In this document: in pieces, positions 17,756 through 25,356 of the stretch
Layout of the letters: every line of letters begins with the position of its first letter
Numbering within the stretch: position 1 is the stretch's first letter
From: Bacteroidota bacterium
Lineage (GTDB): Bacteria > Bacteroidota > Ignavibacteria > Ignavibacteriales > Melioribacteraceae
DNA length: 64,000 nt
Assembly (NCBI GenBank): GCA_023447335.1
Contig: JAEXOD010000201.1
Span: forward strand, 1-64,000
Direction of reading: 5' to 3'
Program-made: the position numbers and the translations under genes
Notes under the pieces: model-generated
Database searches by the model: none
Told to the model about the DNA's origin: nothing
The model's input: only the letters and a program-made list of their open reading frames with translations

Positions 17756-18154
17756 TTAAAAATTTTCCAATTTTGATATTAATTCTTCAACTACAACCGG
17801 TTTATTTAATAAACCGTCGCATTTAATCCATTCTTTTTCTTCTTCGGTAGCAGAACTAAACTTAAACCCAGTTTCATAAGTAGCAGAAGTTAACATAAAA
17901 ACCGGAATTTGTTTACCTAATTCAGTTCTTTTAATTCTATGACACAAAATAAAACCACTATCATGTTGTTCCATAATTAAATCTACAACACAAGCGTTGG
18001 GTTTTTCTATCAAAAAAGTATTGTAACCTTCTTCACCGCTTTCGGCAGTAACAACTTCAAACCCTTTTGATTCGAGCAACAGTTTATTTTGCTCTAATAA
18101 ATCAATATCATCATCAACAAGTAAAATCTTTTTGTATTTTTCAGTTATTTCCAT
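17756..18154 (-). CDS. Stand-alone receiver-domain response regulator (B)
   Basis: The 132-residue single receiver has the acidic pocket Asp14-16, phospho-acceptor Asp58 (CVVDLIMEQHDSG), Thr89/Ser90 (FMLTSATYETG) and Lys118 (LLNKPV). Between switch residue and lysine it has an extended, acidic segment (KFSSATEEEKEWIKCDG), longer than in CheY, similar in place to that of receiver A. There is no DNA-binding or enzymatic output. It starts 12 bases after the HydS-type kinase, so it is the likely first phosphate acceptor. Confidence 0.88.
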   Translation of the reverse strand: MEITEKYKKILLVDDDIDLLEQNKLLLESKGFEVVTAESGEEGYNTFLIEKPNACVVDLIMEQHDSGFILCHRIKRTELGKQIPVFMLTSATYETGFKFSSATEEEKEWIKCDGLLNKPVVVEELISKLENF

Positions 18155-18166
18155 TATAACTCCGTA

Positions 18167-20158
18167 TTATTCAAAATTATTTAATTTCGTTACTTTCAAA
18201 GGCAATTTAATCGTAAACTCAGTTCCGAGATTAATAGTACTTTTTACTCTAATATCGCCTCTGTGCATTTTTATTATTCCGTACGTAATTGCCAAGCCCA
18301 ATCCAGTACCCCTTCCCATTTTTTTAGTAGTAAAAAACGGTGTAAATAATTTTTTAATATTTTCTTCAGGTACTCCGCATCCGGTATCTTTAATTTTAAT
18401 AATTAAATCTTTATCCGTAAAATCAATTGTTATAGACAACTCTTTAATTTTACTTTCTTCCATTGATTCGCAAGCATTTCCGATTACATTGATAAACACT
18501 TGTTTTAATTGATCTATATCTCCTTCTATCTCTATATTATTAGAGTTATCATTCAAACTAAAAACAATTGAAGTATTTTCGGGTTTAATTAATATTACTT
18601 TAACTACATCGTTTATTAATTCATAAATATGTGTGGTGGCAACATTTAATTTACCTTGTCTAGCAAAATTTAGTAGATTAGATACAATGTTTTTACATCT
18701 TACTGCTTCTTCTATAATTAACTTCAAGTCTTCAACACCTTGAGAAACATCCATTTTTTTCTCAAATTCACGTTTTAACATTGAAGCATATAACATAATT
18801 GAACCCAACGGATTATTAATCTCGTGAGCTACTCCGGCTGCAAGTTGACCAATTGAAGCTAGCTTTTCAGCACCGGCTAATGCATCTTGAGTATCTTTTA
18901 ATTCTGTATAAGCTCTCTCCAATTTATCAATTAAATATGGCAAACACATCTCCTGTTCTGCTAAATCCTTAGCAATCGCTACAGCATAATCACGACAAGA
19001 TTTATATCCGCAAGCTCCACAGTTTAATTCATCGGTTTTTGTGAATTTATTAGTCTTAGCCAAAATTTCTCTTATTTTTTCTTCATTCGGCATCGGACGT
19101 CTTTGATTTTTATCAAAAAATTTACGGCTTAAATCAATATTTCTACTATTGTATATTTCGCCTTTCCAAACATTTTTATCCAAAAAATTAATATGTTTTT
19201 CAACATATTCAATTACTTTTTCACGTTTTGAATAATAATTTAGATCATTATCTATTGCGGGTCCATTAATGCAACCTTCGCAAAATAATATATCAACAAA
19301 TTTCGATTTAATCCGTTCTTCAGCAATATCGTTAATAACTTGAACTACTTTATCCTTCCCTTCAACAACAATTATTTCTTTTGCAAGTATGTCGCTCGGA
19401 ATATTTGCAGTTTTAATTAAACCACCTGCAAGAGGATATGATTTACCTAAATTAGCATATGGAGGATCAAAATTAGAATTATCTAATGTTTCTAAGACAA
19501 TTTCATTTTTTGAAAATAATTCTTTCACTTCATGAAATGTTAATACTGCATCAATAGAACCTTCAATTCCCCAATCGTCATATTCACTTTTTTTTGCGAC
19601 GCAGGGTCCAATAAATACTACAGGAACATTTGAGCCATAATTCTCTTTTATGTATTTTCCCATAGCAACCATTGGTGATACAACTTCAGCCAACATAGGA
19701 ATAAGTTGAGTATAATACTTTTCAATAAAATTGTAAACAGCCGGACATGATGAACTTATAATTGTTCTATCCCCTTTTGTTTCAAAAATTTTATTATATT
19801 CAATACTAACTAAATCAGCTCCGAACGCTGTTTCAGCTACTCGTTCAAATCCTAATAATTTTAAACCGGTAGTAAATTTGAAATAATTATCCGGAAAAGC
19901 AGCAGCAAATGAAGGTGCTACAATTGCAAAAGCTTTTCCGGAAGGTAAAAGTTCTTTTACTACATAATCAGAATCGCTAAGTATCATTTTTGCATGTTGT
20001 GAACAAACTTTAACACAATGACCACAACTAATACATCTTTCGGTCACAACTACTGCTTGTCCTCCAACAACACGAATTGCACTTGCAGGACATTCTCTAA
20101 TACAAGAATAACATCTGCGACAATTTTTAACAATAGTACTTACAATTCCTGAATGCAT
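18167..20158 (-). CDS. H-cluster protein fused to histidine kinase (HydS-type, putative H2 sensor)
   Basis: This 663-residue fusion has two [4Fe-4S] sites (C13-x2-C-x2-C-x3-C and C42-x2-C-x2-C-x3-C), then an H-cluster-like domain (about 75-310). There L1 is SSSCPA (Ser137 in place of the proton-relay Cys, Cys138 kept), L2 GPCVAKKSE (Cys186) and L3 FCEGCINGP (Cys293, Cys296). Next is a FeS domain (Cys380, 383, 388, 405), then a coiled coil, HisKA (AAGVAHEINNPLG, His445) and HATPase (VIGNACESM, DTGCGVPEE, GTGLGLAITYGI). These degenerate motifs are characteristic of group C sensory [FeFe] hydrogenases. It is cytoplasmic and starts one base after hydA2. Sensing of H2 or redox state is inferred from the family. 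Confidence 0.9.
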   Translation of the reverse strand: MHSGIVSTIVKNCRRCYSCIRECPASAIRVVGGQAVVVTERCISCGHCVKVCSQHAKMILSDSDYVVKELLPSGKAFAIVAPSFAAAFPDNYFKFTTGLKLLGFERVAETAFGADLVSIEYNKIFETKGDRTIISSSCPAVYNFIEKYYTQLIPMLAEVVSPMVAMGKYIKENYGSNVPVVFIGPCVAKKSEYDDWGIEGSIDAVLTFHEVKELFSKNEIVLETLDNSNFDPPYANLGKSYPLAGGLIKTANIPSDILAKEIIVVEGKDKVVQVINDIAEERIKSKFVDILFCEGCINGPAIDNDLNYYSKREKVIEYVEKHINFLDKNVWKGEIYNSRNIDLSRKFFDKNQRRPMPNEEKIREILAKTNKFTKTDELNCGACGYKSCRDYAVAIAKDLAEQEMCLPYLIDKLERAYTELKDTQDALAGAEKLASIGQLAAGVAHEINNPLGSIMLYASMLKREFEKKMDVSQGVEDLKLIIEEAVRCKNIVSNLLNFARQGKLNVATTHIYELINDVVKVILIKPENTSIVFSLNDNSNNIEIEGDIDQLKQVFINVIGNACESMEESKIKELSITIDFTDKDLIIKIKDTGCGVPEENIKKLFTPFFTTKKMGRGTGLGLAITYGIIKMHRGDIRVKSTINLGTEFTIKLPLKVTKLNNFE

Positions 20159-20159
20159 A

Positions 20160-21893
20160 TTATTTCTTCGTATTTAAAATTGATTTTCTATCAACATATT
20201 CAGTATGTAATATTTCATGAGATTTATGGCTATTAGGTTCACCTAAAAACTCTTTATAAAGTTTTATTACAGCATCATTTTCATGCGAAAGTCTTGATTT
20301 TGCTTTAGTATCGATTTCATATAATACTTGAACACGTTTTTTTATTTTTTCCGGTTTCTGGTGAATTGGTTGTCCGCCACCGTTTATGCAACCACCTGGA
20401 CAAGCCATCACTTCAATAAAATGATATTTGTTAGTACCGTTTTTAATATTTTCAAGTACAGGTCTAACATTACCAATTCCGTTAACAACTGCTACATTAA
20501 CTTCCAATCCATTTATATTTAATGTTGCTTCTTTTAATCCTTCATTTCCTCTTATATCATTAAGTTCCAAATTTTCTAAATTTGTTCCTGTTAACTTAAA
20601 ATAGGCTGTTCTTACTGCTGCTTCCATAACACCTCCAGATGTACCAAAAATTGCAGCAGCACCGGTTGATTCTCCTAGCGGATCATCAAATTGATCTTCG
20701 GGTAAATCATTAAAATCTATACCCGCAAATTTAAATAAACGTACTAATTCACGAGTTGTCAAAACTGCATCAACGTCTGCTACGTGTTCTTCCGATAATT
20801 CGGGACGAGCTGATTCAAATTTCTTTACAGTACAAGGCATAATTGATACAACAAACATATCTTCAGGTTTTACACCCATTTTTCTTGCATAATATGTCTT
20901 TAAAATTGCACCTTCCATCTCATGCGGAGATTTACAACTTGAAACATGTGCTAATAATTCCGGCTCATTCATTTCAATAAATTTAACCCAGCCGGGACAG
21001 CAACTTGTAAACATCGGAAGAGTACCATTTGTGCTAACTCTTTTAATAAATTCGGTTGCTTCTTCCATAATTGTTAAATCTGCAGAAAAGTTGGTATCAA
21101 ACACTTTCTTGAATCCGAGTCTTCTTAAACCTGTAACAATTTGTCCTGTTACATTTGTACCTAACGGAAGATTGAATTCTTCACCGATGGTTGCTCTAAC
21201 AGCCGGAGCAACTTGAACTACACAATATTTATTTCTATTATTCAAAGCAGATTGAATTTCTTTTAAGTGACTCTTTTCGCGTAATGCTGCAGTAGGACAC
21301 ACTAAAATACACTGACCGCACAAAATACAATCGCTAATATTTAATCCTTTATTAAAAGGAGTGGTAACATTACTTTTAAAACCACGATTCGTAAAATCAA
21401 TAGCACCAATCTTTTGAATTTCATTACAGGTTCTTACACAACGTCCGCATAAAATACATTTTGCAGGATCACGTTCCATAGACGCACTCGATATATCTAT
21501 TGCATGATCTTTTTTCTCACCGGCATATCTATGTTCACGAACACCATATTGTTCAGATAGATCTTGTAATTCGCAATTTTTATTTCTAACGCAAATTAAA
21601 CAATCCTGAGGATGGTTTTCAATTAATAATTCAACAATTGTTTTTCTTGCTCTTCTAACTCTAGGACTGTTGGTTTGCACTTTCATTCCATCACTGATAG
21701 GATATGCACAACTAGGAATCAATCCGCGCATTCCTTCAACTTCACAAACACAAATTCGACATGCACCTGATGGAAAAAGATTTTTCATATGACATAATGT
21801 CGGAATTTTTATACCAACTGATTTTGCTGCATCTAGAATTGTCATTCCTTCTTCAGCTTTTACTTTTATATTATTTATGGTTAGTTCTACCAT
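20160..21893 (-). CDS. hydA: NADH-dependent [FeFe] hydrogenase catalytic subunit, set 2
   Basis: The 577-residue protein has a [2Fe-2S] domain (Cys34, 45, 48, 62), a NuoG-type His/Cys cluster (HPQDCLICVRNKNC near 94), two [4Fe-4S] sites (C146 and C189 series) and a fully canonical H-cluster domain. L1 is TSCCPGW (Cys298, Cys299), L2 MPCTVKKFE and L3 VMACPGGCINGGGQP. It should be catalytically competent for H2 oxidation or evolution. Its NuoF-like partner has the extra ferredoxin domain, so this set fits the electron-bifurcating HydABC type. H-cluster maturases HydE, HydF and HydG are not in the window. Confidence 0.95.
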   Translation of the reverse strand: MVELTINNIKVKAEEGMTILDAAKSVGIKIPTLCHMKNLFPSGACRICVCEVEGMRGLIPSCAYPISDGMKVQTNSPRVRRARKTIVELLIENHPQDCLICVRNKNCELQDLSEQYGVREHRYAGEKKDHAIDISSASMERDPAKCILCGRCVRTCNEIQKIGAIDFTNRGFKSNVTTPFNKGLNISDCILCGQCILVCPTAALREKSHLKEIQSALNNRNKYCVVQVAPAVRATIGEEFNLPLGTNVTGQIVTGLRRLGFKKVFDTNFSADLTIMEEATEFIKRVSTNGTLPMFTSCCPGWVKFIEMNEPELLAHVSSCKSPHEMEGAILKTYYARKMGVKPEDMFVVSIMPCTVKKFESARPELSEEHVADVDAVLTTRELVRLFKFAGIDFNDLPEDQFDDPLGESTGAAAIFGTSGGVMEAAVRTAYFKLTGTNLENLELNDIRGNEGLKEATLNINGLEVNVAVVNGIGNVRPVLENIKNGTNKYHFIEVMACPGGCINGGGQPIHQKPEKIKKRVQVLYEIDTKAKSRLSHENDAVIKLYKEFLGEPNSHKSHEILHTEYVDRKSILNTKK

Positions 21894-21922
21894 ATTTTCT
21901 CCTAATTCAAAATTATAAATTA

Positions 21923-23908
21923 CTAGTTAACTTTAATAGCGTCAAATCTACAAGTTTCAACACACATACCACATTTAATACAGTTAACTTCAACTATATG
22001 ATGCGGTTGTTTTTTATCACCTATTATTGCGCCAGACGGACATTTACGAGCACAAAGACCGCAACCCGAACAAGCTTCTTTTTCAATAGAATAGGTTAAT
22101 AAATCTTTGCATACTCCTGCCTTACAAGTTCTATCGAATAGATGTTCTTCATACTCTTCTTTGAAGTATCTTAATCCGGATAATACAGGATTAGGAGCAC
22201 TTTGTCCAAGACCGCATAAAGAAGTATCTTTAATTACGTCCGCTAATCTTTGTAAGTGAATTATACCTTTAAAACGTTGTAACTGTTGTAATTTATCTTC
22301 TTTTGGAGAATAACGTTTTGGAATTCTTTCAATTATCTCAAGCATGCGTTTAGTACCCTCACGACAAGGAACACATTTACCGCATGATTCATTTTGAATA
22401 AACGTTAAAAAGAATTTTGCTACGTCAACCATACATGTATCTTCATCCATAACCACAAAACCACCGGAACCCATCATAGCGCCGACATTTTTAAGTGATT
22501 CGTAATCTACTTCAGTATCCATAACTGAATCAGGTAAACAACCGCCTGAAGGACCGCCAATTTGTACTGCCTTGAATTTTTTTCCGTCAGGAATACCACC
22601 TGCTACATCAAATACAATTTTACGTAAAGTAACACCCATAGGTACTTCAACCAAACCTGAGTATTTAATCTTTCCGCTTATAGCAAATACTTTTGTTCCT
22701 TTACTACTAGAAGTTCCGATTGACGAGAACCACTGAGCACCATTTGAAACTATTGCAGATATATTAGCAAAAGTTTCAACATTATTAATTACAGTCGGTT
22801 TTCCGAATAACCCGGATACTGCCGGATACGGCGGACGTGGTTTTGGCATACCGCGTTTTCCTTCAATTGATGCCAACAATGCTGTTTCTTCGCCACATAC
22901 AAATGCACCGGCACCTTTTTTAATCTTTATATCAAAGTTAAAGCCGCTTCCTAATATGTTTTTACCTAACAAACCATATTCTTTACATTTATTAATTGTA
23001 TTTTGTAATCTCGAAATTGCTAACGGATATTCAGCACGACAGTAAATATAACCAAAAGATGCTCCTATTGCATAACCGCCAATAATCATACCTTCAACAA
23101 CACGATAAGGATCACTTTCTAACAAGGAACGGTCCATAAAAGCACCCGGATCCCCTTCATCGGCATTACAAACTATATATTTAATTTCTGATTTCTGCTT
23201 ATGTGCAAATTCCCATTTTTTTCCGGTAGGAAATCCGCCGCCGCCTCTTCCGCGAAGTCCGCTATCAATCATCTCTTTAACTACTTCTTCACCGGTCATT
23301 TGACGTAAAGCTTTATCTAAAGCCTTAAATCCGCCCACTGCAATGTATTCATCAATCGAGTTAGGATCAATAACCCCACAGTTCTTGAGAACAATTCTAA
23401 ACTGATTTTTAAAAAAGTTATCATCAGTTAATTTTTTGTTAATTTTACTATTTAATTCATGTGAGCCCAAATATTTTTTCACATAAATAGAATTTTCTAT
23501 GATGCTTTTCTTTAATAATTCGGGAACATCTGCAGGGGTTACTTCAGCATATGATAATCTTTCACCATTAGGTAGTTTTATATCTACTATTGGTTCTTTG
23601 GCACAGTAACCAATACAACCTGTAGAAACTATTTCGGCATCAACATTCAGTTTTTCTAATTCAGTTTTAATAGTAGCATAAACTTTATCAGCACCGGATG
23701 CTAAACCGCAAGTACCCATACCAATAAAAATAATTGGTTTTTCATGAACTTTATAAGTTAATCTTAAATTTAATTCTTTAATTTCTTCTGCAATTTTTGA
23801 GTCATGGTGACATAATGGACCTTCAGTACAACAAGCCACAAAATGTTCGCAAGGGTTTTCCGGGGTATGTTTTGGGTCACCACAGCATACATCTAAAAAT
23901 GATTTCAT
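21923..23908 (-). CDS. hydB: NADH-dependent [FeFe] hydrogenase NuoF-like subunit, full-length, set 2
   Basis: The 661-residue protein starts with an unusual Cys/His-rich leader (Cys8, 9, 20, 26, 27, 33; His14, 22, 34, 35). It continues with a thioredoxin-like [2Fe-2S] domain (GMGTCGLASGA and STGCIGYCAKEP), the NuoF core (GRGGGGFPTGKKW for FMN, GAGAFVCGEETALLASIEG for NADH, ESCGKCVPCREG for [4Fe-4S]) and a C-terminal two-cluster ferredoxin domain (CSGCGLCARKCP, CIKCGMCVETC). This is the layout seen in bifurcating hydrogenases, where FMN is proposed to split electrons between NAD and ferredoxin. Its stop is 29 bases before hydA2, and its start codon shares one base with the hydC2 stop. Confidence 0.95.
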   Translation of the reverse strand: MKSFLDVCCGDPKHTPENPCEHFVACCTEGPLCHHDSKIAEEIKELNLRLTYKVHEKPIIFIGMGTCGLASGADKVYATIKTELEKLNVDAEIVSTGCIGYCAKEPIVDIKLPNGERLSYAEVTPADVPELLKKSIIENSIYVKKYLGSHELNSKINKKLTDDNFFKNQFRIVLKNCGVIDPNSIDEYIAVGGFKALDKALRQMTGEEVVKEMIDSGLRGRGGGGFPTGKKWEFAHKQKSEIKYIVCNADEGDPGAFMDRSLLESDPYRVVEGMIIGGYAIGASFGYIYCRAEYPLAISRLQNTINKCKEYGLLGKNILGSGFNFDIKIKKGAGAFVCGEETALLASIEGKRGMPKPRPPYPAVSGLFGKPTVINNVETFANISAIVSNGAQWFSSIGTSSSKGTKVFAISGKIKYSGLVEVPMGVTLRKIVFDVAGGIPDGKKFKAVQIGGPSGGCLPDSVMDTEVDYESLKNVGAMMGSGGFVVMDEDTCMVDVAKFFLTFIQNESCGKCVPCREGTKRMLEIIERIPKRYSPKEDKLQQLQRFKGIIHLQRLADVIKDTSLCGLGQSAPNPVLSGLRYFKEEYEEHLFDRTCKAGVCKDLLTYSIEKEACSGCGLCARKCPSGAIIGDKKQPHHIVEVNCIKCGMCVETCRFDAIKVN

Positions 23909-24396
23909 TACGCACCTACCTTTTCTGATTCAATTGACGATACTTTTGCTTCTTTACGATATTTTGAGAGTATTTTATTAATTTCTTTAATTGACACACG
24001 ACCGTAATACTCCTCGTTAATATTAATTACCGGAGCAATACTGCAAGCACCGATACACGCAACTGTTTCTAAAGTAAACAATTTATCTCGTGTAGTACCG
24101 CCACTTTTAACACCTAATTCGTTTTCTAAAGCAATTAATAAATTTTCTGAACCTTTTACGTGACAAGCTGTTCCTCTACAAACTCGTATAACATTCTTTC
24201 CTAATGGTGTAAGTCTAAACTGATTATAAAAAGTAGCTACGCCGTAAACTCCGCTTAAAGCCATACCTAAAAAATCAGCTATATCTTTTAATGCGGGTTC
24301 AGGTAAATAACCATAAATCTGTTGTACATCTTGTAACAATGGAATAAGACTGCTTTTATCTTTAGCAGTATAATCTTTAAAAATGTCTTTGTGCAT
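23908..24396 (-). CDS. hydC: NADH-dependent [FeFe] hydrogenase NuoE-like subunit, set 2
   Basis: The 162-residue NuoE-type protein has its [2Fe-2S] cysteines in RVCRGTACHVKG near residue 92 and VACIGACSIAPV near 132, after a helical N-terminal part. It is the first gene of the operon. AAGGAAA lies eight bases before the ATG. The 5' region holds a TATAAT-like box and a phased direct repeat, so expression of all ten genes is probably controlled here. It bridges electrons between HydB and HydA. Confidence 0.93.
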   Translation of the reverse strand: MHKDIFKDYTAKDKSSLIPLLQDVQQIYGYLPEPALKDIADFLGMALSGVYGVATFYNQFRLTPLGKNVIRVCRGTACHVKGSENLLIALENELGVKSGGTTRDKLFTLETVACIGACSIAPVININEEYYGRVSIKEINKILSKYRKEAKVSSIESEKVGA

Positions 24397-24413
24397 ATAA
24401 TGTTTCCTTAAAC

Positions 24414-24430
24414 TGTTCAGTATTGTTCAG
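24414..24430 (-). promoter_or_regulatory. Phased direct repeat, candidate operator of the hydrogenase operon
   Basis: Two perfect CTGAACA copies start ten bases apart (24420-24414 and 24430-24424, read on the minus strand), between a TATAAT box and the hydC2 ribosome site. A 10-base period puts both on the same DNA face. No regulator can be named. Confidence 0.4.
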
Positions 24431-24434
24431 TCAA

Positions 24435-24440
24435 ATTATA
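24435..24440 (-). promoter_or_regulatory. Candidate -10 box of the hydrogenase operon
   Basis: TATAAT lies about 40 bases before the hydC2 start on the minus strand. No convincing -35 box is seen 17 bases upstream, so the promoter may need an activator or be a chance match in AT-rich DNA. Confidence 0.35.
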
Positions 24441-24483
24441 TGCCAATTGTTTTATAATAAATTACCGCTATATCTTATTTAAA

Positions 24484-24521
24484 TGAGAAAGAATTTTCCA
24501 TAATATGAAAAATTCTTTCTT
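24484..24521 (-). terminator. Hairpin terminator between the secreted-protein gene and the hydrogenase operon
   Basis: A near-perfect inverted repeat (AGAAAGAATTTT / AAAATTCTTTCT) follows the stop of the 24538-25356 gene. The T run is interrupted (ATTTAAAT), so efficiency is uncertain. It would insulate the hydrogenase promoter from upstream read-through. Confidence 0.5.
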
Positions 24522-24537
24522 ATGATTAAGAATAATT

Positions 24538-25356
24538 TTACTTAGGTTCTATTTCAATAGTAACTTTTATTCCTTGAGGCGTGGATTTGTAATATCTTAA
24601 ATATACTGAAGGTTTATTTAATGAACTAAATTTAGTAAATTTTGTATAAATTTCAGACTTCGTAAATTCTTTGTTAATGTATGATTCTTGAAGATTATCT
24701 TTCAGAGATTTTTTAATACTTTGATAAGTTTTTTCTGCTAAGTTTTCATCACTACCGTTAAAAAAGTTTATGATATAAGAATTCTTTTCGATATCTATTA
24801 TTGAACTTAATGATTGTGGAAATTTAATAGGTGAAATTAAATTGTTATTCTCCCCTTCAGAACACCGAGGAATAATAAACCCAAATTCGGGTTCGGCATG
24901 TGCAATTAAATATTTAAGCAAAATATTTGCACTATTTGAAGTCGGGAAATCATATGATTTTTTATCGCAAAAATTTATCCTCAAATCAAAGTTCCCGGAT
25001 TCGAGAGTATCACAAATTACATACAAACTCCACTTTCCTGTTTCTGTTGCAATTGTATCTAAAACAGCTTCGTTTCTGTTGTTTTTGGGATACGCAAAAA
25101 TATTTTTCCCCTTAGGAGAACTAATCAATAAATAAGGGATAAAATCTTTTGACTTAACTTTTATTATAAAATGATCACTTGCATTAATATCAAAGTCATA
25201 TGCAGTATATTTTCCAAATTCAGGATCAATAATACTATTTTCGTCTAACTTATCGCTTAAAGAAAATGATTGCACTTTAAATTCATTTTCACCTCTTTGT
25301 TGTGAGTTAACAATCAAAGGAAATAATATTAAAATTGCAATTATTATTTTTTTCAT
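24538..25356 (-). CDS. Secreted protein of unknown function
   Basis: I do not recognise this 272-residue protein. An N-terminal signal peptide is clear (MKKIIIAILILFPLIVNSQ). Residues 25-125 are rich in beta-type segments, including FIIKVKSKDFIPYLLISSPKG and a WSLYVICDTLESGNFDLRI segment, which together vaguely recall pre-peptidase C-terminal domains. The C-terminal half has no known motif. The start codon overlaps the stop of the MFS transporter by one base, so the two are coupled. Location is probably periplasm or outer membrane. Confidence 0.75.
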   Translation of the reverse strand: MKKIIIAILILFPLIVNSQQRGENEFKVQSFSLSDKLDENSIIDPEFGKYTAYDFDINASDHFIIKVKSKDFIPYLLISSPKGKNIFAYPKNNRNEAVLDTIATETGKWSLYVICDTLESGNFDLRINFCDKKSYDFPTSNSANILLKYLIAHAEPEFGFIIPRCSEGENNNLISPIKFPQSLSSIIDIEKNSYIINFFNGSDENLAEKTYQSIKKSLKDNLQESYINKEFTKSEIYTKFTKFSSLNKPSVYLRYYKSTPQGIKVTIEIEPK

